Shown here: positions 35,834-44,840 of the stretch, one piece after another
Position numbering within the stretch: the stretch's first letter is position 1
Layout: every line of letters starts with the position of its first letter
DNA from: Endozoicomonas sp.
GTDB taxonomy: Bacteria > Pseudomonadota > Gammaproteobacteria > Pseudomonadales > Endozoicomonadaceae
DNA: 64,000 bases
Assembly (NCBI GenBank): GCA_024509075.1
Contig: JAKROC010000002.1
Span: 1-64,000 of the forward strand
Direction: 5' to 3'
Program-made: the position numbers and the translations under genes
The notes under the pieces: generated by a model
Database searches by the model: none
Told to the model about the DNA's origin: nothing
Seen by the model: the letters and a program-made list of their open reading frames with translations, nothing else

Positions 35834-36613
35834 ATGCTTCCGGTAAAGATGGACGCCACAATCAGTTGCCCGGTGCCAGCTGTGACAAGCCAGCGAGGCC
35901 AGTGGGGCCACCGACGAGTGACTTGCACGACAACTGATGTGTCCATGGCTGGTGCATCGGGAGCATGTGCATCCCTGGCCGAGCGCAAAGTCAGTCTTGA
36001 TTCCGGCATCGGTTCCACTAACTCCATCGACCTTGTTGCTCACAGTGATCTCAGGCTAGTTGCCAGAAACCTTGAGCGCACTTATCGAGAACTGGTTGCC
36101 TGTCCCGCCCAGCTGAAGTACCTTGGCGCAACACGCCAGGCCATTGCGCGCCAGGCAATGGGTGCTTTTGGCCTGAGCCAGCTGACCATGATTGAAGCGA
36201 TTGTTGAGATACTTTCCTGGTGTGAGCTGGTGGCTGTGCCGCTGACTCCGCCGCATTTGGTAAGAATGCTCAGGCAAAGCCAGCGTATGCGGCGGCAAAG
36301 TGATGAGCTGACCTGGCGGGTTGATCGTAAATGTACCGCCGGTAACCTGAAAAAGGCCATAAAGAAAAATGAGCAGCTGACTCAGTTCAACTTGCACTGG
36401 TTAAGGCCAGCCCAGCTTGATTATGACCGGGTGCTCCACGCACTGATCGACCAGCAATCGGCCATGCATGAACTAAGTAGCTGCAGTCAGTCGCTTAAGG
36501 CAATGTTGCCAGATAACATGGATGTTAATGCACCTATTGATGATGCTGTGCGTGCATGGGCTTATAATGTTTTGCTGGAACGGGCCAGAGCTGCTGCCGG
36601 GTTTCATTACTGA
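35834..36613 (+). CDS. Hypothetical protein downstream of fabV
   Basis: 259 residues, not recognised. The first 65 residues are Ser/Ala/Thr-rich, low in order, and may be partly non-conserved. The rest is helical: RLVARNLERTYRELVACPAQ, GLSQLTMIEAIVEILSWCEL, KAIKKNEQLTQFNLHWLRPAQ. An AAGGTG ribosome site lies before the start. No signal peptide or membrane segment. Its position suggests co-expression with fabV, but no lipid-related motif is visible. Confidence 0.55.
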   Translation: MLPVKMDATISCPVPAVTSQRGQWGHRRVTCTTTDVSMAGASGACASLAERKVSLDSGIGSTNSIDLVAHSDLRLVARNLERTYRELVACPAQLKYLGATRQAIARQAMGAFGLSQLTMIEAIVEILSWCELVAVPLTPPHLVRMLRQSQRMRRQSDELTWRVDRKCTAGNLKKAIKKNEQLTQFNLHWLRPAQLDYDRVLHALIDQQSAMHELSSCSQSLKAMLPDNMDVNAPIDDAVRAWAYNVLLERARAAAGFHY

Positions 36614-36622
36614 GTCAGTGCA

Positions 36623-37579
36623 TTACTTTTCCCGGACGGTGTAGTTGTACTGCTGCTCACTGCCTACAGGCTCAATGCTGACGCCGGTGAAACTGACAGG
36701 AGCCGGCTTAAGTGATGGTGTCGGTTCGCCCCAGAATTCAGGGGTCAGCGAGACCCGGTAGCGCTGAAACTCCAGGCTGGGCGATGTAAAGCGTAGCATC
36801 AGCTCTGGGGTTCCGTTTTCGGGGACACTGACTATCCAGCTGGCTACGGTCATTTCCCGCAAAATGCTGTTGGCCGGGCCATCCACGGCATTACTGACCC
36901 ATTGGTAATAGCTGCCATCAGCCGTCAGCTGTGACGGGGCTTTGGTCATCAGGCGCTTGATGGCCCGAAAGCGATCTTCCGAGTCGGAATAATAGATTTT
37001 GTTCAGCTTGCGCATTTTGCCCAGGACATAGTGGTTGGTGTGAAACACCCGGTTATTGTTATCACTGGCCTGCAGAATCTGAAACGAGTTTTTCTCTGGC
37101 CCCACTTCAACCAGGATGGCCTCACTCTTGTCGCCAATAATCAAAAAGTTGGCCAGCCCATTGCCAAACAGTGCCTGCTGGTCTGTCAGAACCTCGGCCA
37201 CGCTGCTGTAGTTGGCCAAAATAGCGTAGATAGCCTCAGACTGATCTGCGTCGTTAAACGTGTTGGGATTGTAGACTGAAGCCGCTTCATTTTGCACCAC
37301 GCTCAGGCCATGTTCATTGATTCCGGCGGCGATGTAAGGGTAGGGCGTCGTGCTGCTGGTGTTGTAAAAAAGACCAAGATAACTATTTTTGCCGGGCGTG
37401 CTGCGCACAGCCAGGTTTTCGTAAGTGGCCATGGAGTCACGGTTTTTAGCGATGATCAAGCCACCATCAAAATTGGCTGTTCCGGTTGAAGCAAACGTGG
37501 TGCAGGCACTGGCCGACTGCGTAACTGCCAGGGCAGCACCAACACCAGCGATGAGAAGGGACTTGCAGATGTTCAGCAT
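36623..37579 (-). CDS. Secreted Ntn hydrolase, C45/choloylglycine-hydrolase-like
   Basis: 318 residues with a signal peptide ending SASA-CTTF, so signal cleavage would expose Cys26 as the N-terminal nucleophile of an Ntn hydrolase. Following motifs NRDSM and NEHGLSVVQNEA fit the linear amide hydrolase / acyl-transferase group (peptidase family C45, related to bile-salt and penicillin V hydrolases). Likely periplasmic or secreted and cleaves an amide bond in an acylated substrate; the substrate is not known. It ends 10 bases from the convergent hypothetical gene. Confidence 0.72.
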   Translation of the reverse strand: MLNICKSLLIAGVGAALAVTQSASACTTFASTGTANFDGGLIIAKNRDSMATYENLAVRSTPGKNSYLGLFYNTSSTTPYPYIAAGINEHGLSVVQNEAASVYNPNTFNDADQSEAIYAILANYSSVAEVLTDQQALFGNGLANFLIIGDKSEAILVEVGPEKNSFQILQASDNNNRVFHTNHYVLGKMRKLNKIYYSDSEDRFRAIKRLMTKAPSQLTADGSYYQWVSNAVDGPANSILREMTVASWIVSVPENGTPELMLRFTSPSLEFQRYRVSLTPEFWGEPTPSLKPAPVSFTGVSIEPVGSEQQYNYTVREK

Positions 37580-37772
37580 GGAATACTCCTACTGGGTTGA
37601 ACCTGTCCCATTAAAAAATAATAGTGATCTGTTGTTTGTCCATTTTCTGATAACTAATGAGTGCGAATATCTGCTGCATGATAGCGCGGCAGTGTTTGCC
37701 AGTTTTCTGTTTGCTTTGAGTATGGTGGCAATAATGAACTTTGGCAGAAAATAACCATAAGTGAGCTTCGCC

Positions 37773-38713
37773 ATGCCTTCAGTCAGCCAACTTGAATCCA
37801 TTGTTATTGTTTCAGCAGCACGCACACCTATGGAGGATTTCAGTGTGAATTGTCGTCTTTGACAGCGGTCGAACTGGGTTTTCTGGCCATAAAGGCGGCG
37901 CTGGAGCGGGCAGAGGTAGACCCGGATAACGTTTCGGAAGTGCTGATTGGTTGCGTTCTGTCTGCCGGCACAGGTCAGGAACCGGCAAGGCAGTCGGCCA
38001 TCGGTGCGGGCATTGCCGTGTCGGTTCCGGCGACCACGGTAAACAAGCTGTGTGGTTCGGGGATGAAGAGCATTATGCTCGGCGCTGCCCAGCGCTGCAA
38101 ACTGGCGAGGCCGATGTTGTCGTTGCCGATGGTATGGAGAGCATGAGCAATGCCCCCCCTATCTGCTGGACAAAGCCCACAAGGGCATGCGCCTCGGTCA
38201 TGACAAGGTCAAAATCATAATATGTTTACTGATGGCCAGGATGATGCTCATCAGGGTTAGGTCATGGGCGTCTTTGTCCAGCTCAGCGCCAATCACTTCG
38301 GTGTTACCCGTGAAGCGTCGGTGGGGTTGTTGCCTTGCGCCGGCGGCACGCAGAATCTGACTCGGCTGGTGGGGGAAGTGTGGGCAAAGCGCATGATTCT
38401 CTGCGGTGAAAAAAACGACGCCGACCAGGCGCTGGCTATTGGTCCGGTAGAGGAAGTGGCGGCTGTTGGCACCAGCCTGGAACGGCCCAAAGTGCTGGCA
38501 GCAATGGTTGAACGACAAAGCCCGGATGCGCTCAGGGCGTGCAAAAAGCTTATCCGGTTCCCACTCAGCAGTTTTTCAGCAGATGCACTGGCGGCAGAGA
38601 GAGCGCTGTTCCTGGAGTTGTTCGCCGGCAAGAATCAGTCAGAAAGGGTAGATGCTTTTTTGGCCAGGCGGGCGCCACGTGGCATTACGAGGAGTGATGT
38701 CGTCACTGAATAA
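37773..38713 (+). pseudogene. Decayed thiolase fused to enoyl-CoA hydratase remnant
   Basis: The N-terminal half of an acetyl-CoA acetyltransferase (SIVIVSAARTPM, SSLTAVELGFLAIKAALERA, NKLCGSGMKSIMLGAAQ, LQTGEADVVVADGMESM) is readable only by changing frame several times: a lost G in the stretch near 37830, a shift near 38090, a C-run near 38153-38159 and one near 38215, plus an in-frame stop near 38258. It reaches SANHFGVTREA and then, at GAAGCG (38312-38317), continues in frame as the C-terminal part of an enoyl-CoA hydratase (SVGLLPCAGGTQNLTRLVGE to DVVTE). A deletion between adjacent genes explains the join. Not functional. Confidence 0.85.
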
Positions 38714-38971
38714 GACTGTTATTGTCGTATATGGTTAAACGGTTTTGTTTACGTGCAATCACCTACGAAACGGACGGTAAATACGGTGTTGCTGTCTGTA
38801 TGTCTATTGACCGGTGTCAATGCTTTCCTCTGGTCTGGCCAAAAGTGTGCTGTTGTGTCAGATAACTGTTCTGTTTTTGTATTTCCGGTTATACAATTCG
38901 CGCGTTTTATCTTCAGATTCGCCCAAATTGCGGGCTGATACTGACCATTCAATGTCAGGTAACCGGATCCT

Positions 38972-40219
38972 ATGCAAATACTTATGAGCCTTGTAGGTAT
39001 TGTCAGCTTGCTGGCATTAGCCTTTTTGCTATCTGATAACCGTAAAGCGGTAAATCCCCGAACGGTATTCGGTGCCTTTGCCATCCAGGCCGGCCTGGGT
39101 GCTTTGGTGCTTTACATTCCTCTTGGCCAGGAAATCCTTGGTGCGGTGTCTGCTGGAGTGGGAGACGTGATCAGTTATGCCAACCAGGGGATTGGCTTCC
39201 TCTTTGGTGACCTGGGTAACTTCAAGGTAGGGTTTATATTTGCTATCAATGTCCTGCCGATCATTATTTTCTTCTCATCCCTCGTTGCTGTCCTCTACTA
39301 CCTGGGTGTCATGCAGAAGGTGGTTCTGGTTCTCGGTGGTGGTCTGCAAAAACTGCTGGGCACTAGTCGTACTGAGTCGCTTTCCGCTACGGCTAATATT
39401 TTTGTTGGCCAGACCGAAGCACCGCTGGTGGTCAGACCGTACATCTCGCGCATGACTAACTCTGAACTGTTTGCCGTAATGGTCGGTGGTCTGGCATCGG
39501 TGGCTGGTTCCGTACTGGCCGGTTACGCGGCCATGGGTGTTGAACTGAAATACCTGATCGCTGCCAGCTTTATGGCCGCTCCCGGTGGCCTGCTGATGGC
39601 CAAGATGATCAAGCCGGAAACCGAGACACCAGACGACTCTGAACTGAGCGATGAAGACGACGCTGACAAGCCAGCCAACGTCATTGATGCTGCCGCCTCA
39701 GGTGCCTCTTCCGGTATGAAACTGGCCGCAAACGTCGGTGCCATGCTACTGGCGTTTATCGCTCTGATCGCCATGCTCAATGGTCTTATGGGCTGGGTTG
39801 GTGGTTTCTTTGACCGCCCCGACCTGAGCCTGGAGCTGGTACTGGGCTACCTGTTCAGCCCGCTGGCGTTCCTGATCGGCGTGCCGATGGATGAGATTGT
39901 CACTGCGGGCAGCTTTATCGGTCAGAAGCTGGTGGTCAACGAGTTCGTGGCTTACATGGATTTTGTCAACTATCTGACCCCGGAAGCGGCAACGGCGGCC
40001 AATGTTGAGGTGCTTTCAGAACGTACGCAAATTATCGTTACCTTTGCCCTGTGTGGTTTTGCCAACCTGTCGTCCATTGCAATTTTGCTGGGTGGCCTTG
40101 GTGTGATGGCGCCTGGTCGTCGTCAGGACATTGCCCGCATGGGCATCAAGGCGGTGGCAGCTGGCACCTTGTCTAACCTTATGAGTGCGAGCATCGCAGG
40201 CTTGATGTTGGCTCTGTAA
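38972..40219 (+). CDS. nupC: Concentrative nucleoside transporter
   Basis: 415 residues, CNT family, importing nucleosides with protons or sodium. [20 protein letters not shown], the signature [17 protein letters not shown], and [17 protein letters not shown] are present. An acidic cytoplasmic loop ([14 protein letters not shown], about residues 217-230) is a local addition. The 258 bases before the start hold no gene I can support. Symbol used at family level; the substrate range is not shown. Confidence 0.9.
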   Translation: MQILMSLVGIVSLLALAFLLSDNRKAVNPRTVFGAFAIQAGLGALVLYIPLGQEILGAVSAGVGDVISYANQGIGFLFGDLGNFKVGFIFAINVLPIIIFFSSLVAVLYYLGVMQKVVLVLGGGLQKLLGTSRTESLSATANIFVGQTEAPLVVRPYISRMTNSELFAVMVGGLASVAGSVLAGYAAMGVELKYLIAASFMAAPGGLLMAKMIKPETETPDDSELSDEDDADKPANVIDAAASGASSGMKLAANVGAMLLAFIALIAMLNGLMGWVGGFFDRPDLSLELVLGYLFSPLAFLIGVPMDEIVTAGSFIGQKLVVNEFVAYMDFVNYLTPEAATAANVEVLSERTQIIVTFALCGFANLSSIAILLGGLGVMAPGRRQDIARMGIKAVAAGTLSNLMSASIAGLMLAL

Positions 40220-40347
40220 CTTCCTCTATTGCTGGCTGCGTATCCACGTAGTCAGCCGTCTCTCAGCATCCGTACCTAACAATTTTGGCCATATAGCCGA
40301 ATTATTCAGGAAATCATCTGAATTTCTACTTCCCTGAGTGTGTACGG

Positions 40348-40677
40348 ATGAACCTGACAACAAGGATTTTATGTTCCCGCAAGGATAAGAAGCTTTCCCA
40401 GCAGGCTTTGGCAGACTTGATCGGTGTATCACGCAGTGCCCTGGCTCAGTGGGAAACGAGCATGAGCAGCCCAAGCCTGGATAATTTGCGCAAAATGGCA
40501 GAGACCCTGGAGGTCTCGTTTGAGTGGCTGGCAACCGGTCGGGGCAATCAATATCTGATCATGTCGGACGACGTGATTCGTGACTCAGAAGTCGATGGCG
40601 AAATTATCAACCAGCTGCACCGAATGAACGTACTGAAAAAGCGAGCCATTCTCAATGTTATGAGGGCAATGGCTTGA
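40348..40677 (+). CDS. XRE-family transcriptional regulator
   Basis: 109 residues. Cro/cI-type helix-turn-helix at about residues 8-62 (LSQQALADLIGVSRSALAQWE, with recognition helix around SRSALAQWE), followed by a short C-terminal helical part that may dimerise. Free-standing between nupC and HU. The regulated genes cannot be inferred from the window. Confidence 0.85.
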   Translation: MNLTTRILCSRKDKKLSQQALADLIGVSRSALAQWETSMSSPSLDNLRKMAETLEVSFEWLATGRGNQYLIMSDDVIRDSEVDGEIINQLHRMNVLKKRAILNVMRAMA

Positions 40678-40807
40678 TGCGCCAAAGCAGACAGTGCGAG
40701 GTCAACTACCACTGTCTGGGTCATGACCGGTGCTTTTCGCTCAAACACAGCTGGCAACTTCCATCGTGTGTCCAGGCACTGAATAGCCAGCTGCCAGCAG
40801 CGCTGTG

Positions 40808-41080
40808 TTACTTGATCATTTCGCGGAACTTGTTGCCAGGCTTGAACTGGGGCAGTTTACAGGCTGGGATATGAATCTCCTGACCGGTCTGGGGGTTGCG
40901 TCCCTTTCGTTCAGCCCGGTTGGCCACAGAAAATGTACCAAATCCGATCAGTTGCACGATACCACCACCTGCCAGCGTGTTTTGTGTGCTGCTGATGAAG
41001 GCGTTGACGGCCAGTTCAGCCTTGCTACGTGGCAAGTTGGCCTCTTCAGCGACTTTCTCGACTAATTCTTTCTTGTTCAT
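40808..41080 (-). CDS. DNA-binding protein HU
   Basis: 90 residues from the internal Met (MNKKELVEKVAEEA); the longer upstream reading lacks family sequence. Standard HU length and motifs: GFGTFSVANRAERKGRNPQTG and the C-terminal KLPQFKPGN-KF-REMIK. It is a dimeric nucleoid protein that bends DNA without strong sequence preference. Alpha or beta type cannot be decided from sequence alone. Confidence 0.93.
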   Translation of the reverse strand: MNKKELVEKVAEEANLPRSKAELAVNAFISSTQNTLAGGGIVQLIGFGTFSVANRAERKGRNPQTGQEIHIPACKLPQFKPGNKFREMIK

Positions 41081-41389
41081 GTCCAGTCTCAGGAAATTAC
41101 CAGTTATGTGGAAAGAATACACCGGGAAGCGGACGGGGCCACTCCAGGCTTGCTCGGCTCAGGGTCATCCTGGGCAGGTGGGTGAAATACAATCAGTCCG
41201 GAAGTTAATCTCTCGATTGAAGTAAATTGGCAGGAGAAAACCCTGCCCTGAATGCTAACGCAGGGGAATCTCGATAGCGTATCTCAGCAAAGCCACCTCA
41301 AGGAGACACTATAGAAGTTTTTGGTCGTTTTATCTGCTCTCGGACAGTAAATTCCTCTTGCGGGTGTCGTTAATTGGTTTTAGCAGAAA
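41081..41389. other. Intergenic region between HU and uspE
   Basis: 309 bases with no supportable gene. It must contain the HU promoter. CCCTGC (41241-41246) and GCAGGG (41260-41265) form a short dyad with no T-run downstream, which may be a weak terminator for uspE. Nothing else was recognised. Confidence 0.5.
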
Positions 41390-42250
41390 TCAGTGACCAA
41401 GCTCCCTTTCCAGTGGGATCATGTGGTGCTTGGGCTGTAGCACCAGAATGTCGGTTTTGATTTTAGAAATCAGTTGTTCGGCAGTGTTGCCGATGGCAAT
41501 CGCGCTGATGCCTGTTCTGGCGTGAGTGCCAAGAACCAGTAGTTTAGCGTCGGTCTCTTTAAGTAACTTTGGAATCATAGTGTCAGTTGGGCCTGGCTCA
41601 ATGTGGAAAAAGCCTTCCTCCAGATTGAACTCCCGGGCGTACTCCTGACAATGCCTGAAGTAGTTGTCCTTGTCGGTCTTGCCATCCCCATGGTCTTGAA
41701 TGGCCATCATAGTGGTTGGGAAAGCACTGGCCAGATGCAGCTCAGAGTTGTACATCCCGGCAATTTCTTTGGCGTATTGCAAGATGGCTTCGTTGATGAC
41801 GCTGTGGTAATAATCTCGCGGGTCAGCATTGATGGCTGCGACAATTTTGCTCCGGGTCCAATCCTGGTCGTGCTGCACCAGCAGCACTGGTACACGACAG
41901 CGACGCAACAGGCTCCAGTCTTCAGGGGTGGAAAATGCTTTTTGCCAGGCAGTAATCAGCTGGGCATCTTTGACAACTAGATGACACCGCTCCATCTGGC
42001 GCACATGAATAATGGTCTCGATTAGAGAGCTGCTCCAGGTTTCATGCAGGTATATTTCCTGCCCTTTGGCCATCAGAGGTGTTGCCAGTGCTTCAAGTTG
42101 TTCCATGGAAGCGCTGCTGGATCTCGGGTTGGGCGCCAGAATGTGCAGTGCTGCTCCGGTCATCCGGCATATACTGACTGCACGATTAAGGGCTAACTGT
42201 TTATCCTTGCGAGTGTCAACAACAGCCAAAACTTTGGTTATGCCCTGCAT
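41390..42250 (-). CDS. uspE: Tandem universal stress protein, UspE-like
   Basis: 286 residues made of two Usp domains in tandem, the layout of UspE. The second domain has the fullest motif set, with LLVLGTHARTGISAIAIGNTAEQ and VLQPK near the end (the Gly-rich nucleotide-binding type signature). The first domain (VLAVVDTRKDKQLALNRA) lacks a clear nucleotide motif, as is usual. Cytoplasmic stress factor. It is transcribed leftwards, 126 bases before the next end of gene downstream. Confidence 0.82.
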   Translation of the reverse strand: MQGITKVLAVVDTRKDKQLALNRAVSICRMTGAALHILAPNPRSSSASMEQLEALATPLMAKGQEIYLHETWSSSLIETIIHVRQMERCHLVVKDAQLITAWQKAFSTPEDWSLLRRCRVPVLLVQHDQDWTRSKIVAAINADPRDYYHSVINEAILQYAKEIAGMYNSELHLASAFPTTMMAIQDHGDGKTDKDNYFRHCQEYAREFNLEEGFFHIEPGPTDTMIPKLLKETDAKLLVLGTHARTGISAIAIGNTAEQLISKIKTDILVLQPKHHMIPLERELGH

Positions 42251-42375
42251 AGCTTGTCCTCTTGTTGATTGTCCTTTTCAGTTTTTATGATGCTCGAACT
42301 TAATTGAGGATTTAATGATACAGGTCAATAATCCGTTGCGCTTTCAGGAGTACTGAATGGGCTGGTGCTGTCCTG

Positions 42376-42412
42376 CAGGGCTACCATCAACGATTGACTG
42401 ACGATAGCCCTG
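42376..42412. terminator. Hairpin after pepsin-like gene
   Basis: CAGGGCTA (42376-42383) pairs with TAGCCCTG (42405-42412) across 21 bases. It lies 15 bases beyond the stop of the leftward protease gene. No T-run follows, so a terminator role is only possible. Confidence 0.35.
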
Positions 42413-42426
42413 GTTGTTCAAAAGTG

Positions 42427-43731
42427 CTATTGCTGATTCTGATGGTGGGTTCGCAGAGTTTGCGGGTTTTTCAGATCTTCCGCCAGCGTGGCCAAGCCAA
42501 TTTTGCTGTCGGTCTTGTCAAAGACGACGTAAAAAGCACGCATAAAAGCGTCGCCGAAGATCCAGAAATTCTCACTACCCTGGGAAAGCCCGGCTACGCA
42601 TTGTTCCTGTCCCCACCAGTCAACCTGTTTGACGACGTAGAAGCGCGGCGGGACAGCGTATTTTACGCCATCAATACTGAATACCAGATCCGGTTGCTGG
42701 TCCAGATTAGAGCAGTCTGGGTTGATGTCCAGGGTGTTTTGAATATTGGCAATATCCTCAGCCGGCCCCACGATCAGTGAAGTGCCGGAGTCAACAATGG
42801 CGTGGCAGGCTGTCCCGGCATACTGGCAGGTCAGTGGAATGCTGGTGTAGTCAACGTCAATGCCATCAAAGACAATGTTGTAATAGAAGTCGGCAGGCCC
42901 TCCAGTTTCCAGCGGTTTCAGTGGGTGCCAGGTGATGTCCCCTTGATAGTAATCCGGGTCAGGCTCACCGAGGATCAGTCGGCCGGTACCGCTGGCGGGG
43001 GTGTTGGTCAGATAGAATGAAAAAATGGCCTTTGGCAGCAATCCCTGGGTGACGGCATTGTCCAGCCAGGGTGTGATCTGGTCACTGGCGATAGAACGAT
43101 AGGCAAGGCCGAAAATGCCATCAAATGGGGAGTATTGAAAGTCATCAGAAAGTTGCTGCGCCAGGCCAAAACCCTGGTTGCTGACGCTCATGTTGCCAAA
43201 GGTGACGGTATCGTAACCAACGTAGCCCTGCATACTTCCTGTGCCATATTGTATGGAAAGGTTTTCGTTTTCAGTGTTGAACGTCGTACTTTTACTTGAA
43301 TCAAATTTGGTCTTTTTTTGACAGGCTGGTGTCGTACATCTTTGGTCTGGTATCCAGATATTGCTCGAGCCGGTATCCAGAATGCCGGTAAACTGCTGTT
43401 GTTCTGAACCGAGCAAAAACGAGCCATAATACTGGGTATTTTGCTGGTCAGTCAGAGCCACCTGACCCTTATTGGTAGTTTGTTTGACCAGCTTATCGTC
43501 GATAAGGCTCGGTATAGCGGCTTCACCGGTCAGTTCGTTGTCGATGAGGCTGGGCTTGATCAGCTCGTTGTTTACGGAATCGAGTTTAGTGGTTGGGTCA
43601 AGTATCTGGATATGAATACGTTTTGCCGCATTGGCAAGATGTGAGTCCGGGCATGCCTGATCACTGGCACGGACGGCGACTGCCTGAGAAAGAACGATTG
43701 AAAAAACCGATGCAAAAAATAATTTGTTCAT
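42427..43731 (-). CDS. Secreted pepsin-family aspartic protease
   Basis: 434 residues from the internal Met (MNKLFFASVFSIVLSQAVAVRAS), chosen because it gives a clean signal peptide. A propeptide-like region (about 24-95) has an internal near-repeat (ELIKPSLIDNEL / EAAIPSLIDDKL). The two catalytic motifs of family A1 are present: DTGSSN (Asp119) and DSGTS (Asp314), with the flap Tyr near 162 in YGTGS. Cys pairs near 132/137 and 302/309 fit disulfides. This family is common in eukaryotes and rare in bacteria. Likely secreted or periplasmic; activated at low pH by inference from the family. Confidence 0.88.
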   Translation of the reverse strand: MNKLFFASVFSIVLSQAVAVRASDQACPDSHLANAAKRIHIQILDPTTKLDSVNNELIKPSLIDNELTGEAAIPSLIDDKLVKQTTNKGQVALTDQQNTQYYGSFLLGSEQQQFTGILDTGSSNIWIPDQRCTTPACQKKTKFDSSKSTTFNTENENLSIQYGTGSMQGYVGYDTVTFGNMSVSNQGFGLAQQLSDDFQYSPFDGIFGLAYRSIASDQITPWLDNAVTQGLLPKAIFSFYLTNTPASGTGRLILGEPDPDYYQGDITWHPLKPLETGGPADFYYNIVFDGIDVDYTSIPLTCQYAGTACHAIVDSGTSLIVGPAEDIANIQNTLDINPDCSNLDQQPDLVFSIDGVKYAVPPRFYVVKQVDWWGQEQCVAGLSQGSENFWIFGDAFMRAFYVVFDKTDSKIGLATLAEDLKNPQTLRTHHQNQQ

Positions 43732-43872
43732 CAAGCCATTCCACTGTGATTGAAAGGAGGTTTTTTTGCACCAGTCAAAGTAGACAATGCTCGTTGATTT
43801 CTCCAATACGACAGTCCGTTTATTAGTCGTTAAATTTTTGGCTTTTAGAGCGTTTTGGCCTCAATGTTTTTA

Positions 43873-43935
43873 CTGGACACTGGACACTGGACACTGGACA
43901 CTGGACACTGGACACTGGACACTGGACACTGGACA
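43873..43935. repeat. Tandem heptamer repeat CTGGACA, 9 units
   Basis: Nine exact head-to-tail copies of CTGGACA (63 bases) upstream of the protease gene. It stops two bases before the palindromic element at 43938. No dyad. Host counterpart of the phage heptad repeats. Confidence 0.97.
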
Positions 43936-43937
43936 GT

Positions 43938-44083
43938 TATACCCAATGGGTTTCAAGTTGATTCGAGGTGGCAAATGAGTGAAGTCCCGGGAGCATGGAA
44001 ATACCATGTGACCGGGGTGAGCGAATACGCTGAAGGGCATAAATGCAGCCAACAAAGTAGCAACTTGGAAGGCGACGGGTATA
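43938..44083. repeat. Palindromic interspersed element, copy A
   Basis: 146 bases bounded by imperfect inverted ends (TATACCC...TTTCAAGTTG and its counterpart CAACTTGG...GGGTATA). A central hairpin reads CCCGG, GAG, CATGG, AAATA, CCATG, TGA, CCGGG. A second, inverted copy is at 48807-48910; the pair differ by paired changes in the hairpin. No coding capacity. MITE- or REP-like. Confidence 0.8.
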
Positions 44084-44126
44084 TTTATTTCAGGTCAAAA
44101 CATTAAGGTTATGGGTGATATTGGTT

Positions 44127-44561
44127 TCAACTTGCTTTATTGATCGAAACTTGTTCGATGGCGACGCCGTTTTCTCGGCAGAACCGGGACAGTTCTTCCT
44201 GCGGGTTGCGATCGTACTGGATGTCGTACACGATGCGGCGAATGCCCGCTGCCAAGAGGTTTTTGGTGCACTGGTCGCAAGGGCTGTGGGTAACATAAGC
44301 AGTTGCCCCCTCTATGGGGGTACCCAGACGTGCAGCCCAGATTACTGCATTTAGTTCAGCGTGAATTTCGTGTCGCAAAGACCATTGGTGATGATCTTCG
44401 TAGCTTGCTTCGTTGCAGTTGATATAGCCAGAAGGGGTTCCATTAACCCCGGTGGACAGCACTCGCCCATCCTTAACCAGCAGGCAGCCCACCTGCAAAC
44501 GCGCACATTTCGACATCTTGGCCAGAGAGTGGGCCATTTCCATATAAACAGAGTCACTCAT
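44127..44561 (-). CDS. Deoxycytidylate deaminase
   Basis: 144 residues from the internal Met (MSDSVYMEMAHSLAKMS); a longer reading adds residues without family support. Zinc site motifs HAE (H67, E69) and PCDQC (C95, C98) are those of the cytidine/dCMP deaminase family. Converts dCMP to dUMP for dTTP synthesis. ComEB-like proteins share this sequence, but competence genes are not nearby. Full length. Confidence 0.87.
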   Translation of the reverse strand: MSDSVYMEMAHSLAKMSKCARLQVGCLLVKDGRVLSTGVNGTPSGYINCNEASYEDHHQWSLRHEIHAELNAVIWAARLGTPIEGATAYVTHSPCDQCTKNLLAAGIRRIVYDIQYDRNPQEELSRFCRENGVAIEQVSINKAS

Positions 44562-44840
44562 GGAGCTAAAGTACCTGTAACAGTTTGAAATAACAGGTAT
44601 CAGCGATACCTGTCTGGATAGTAACAGATTCACAAGTTACCTGCGCGAAGCCGTGGCGGGAACTATTCAAGAGTTTGAGGTTCATATCACTGTAAACTGG
44701 TATTGCTGAGGATTGTTGTGTGCGATGAACTGGCTCTGGCTGGTGTCCTGAGTTAGAAGACTAATTACCCGGTCTGTCTACGATGCTGGATTCTTTGTCT
44801 GTGTGATTTAACAGAAGTATGTCTGGCTGAGGCGGAGATC

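Noticed and set aside
34537..36027. A 496-codon open frame on the - strand opposite fabV
   Set aside because: It lies antisense to the well-supported fabV gene and has no family features; it results from the codon bias of the + strand gene.
40674..41065. Two short + strand frames after the XRE regulator
   Set aside because: They are antisense to or overlap the HU gene, which is certain.
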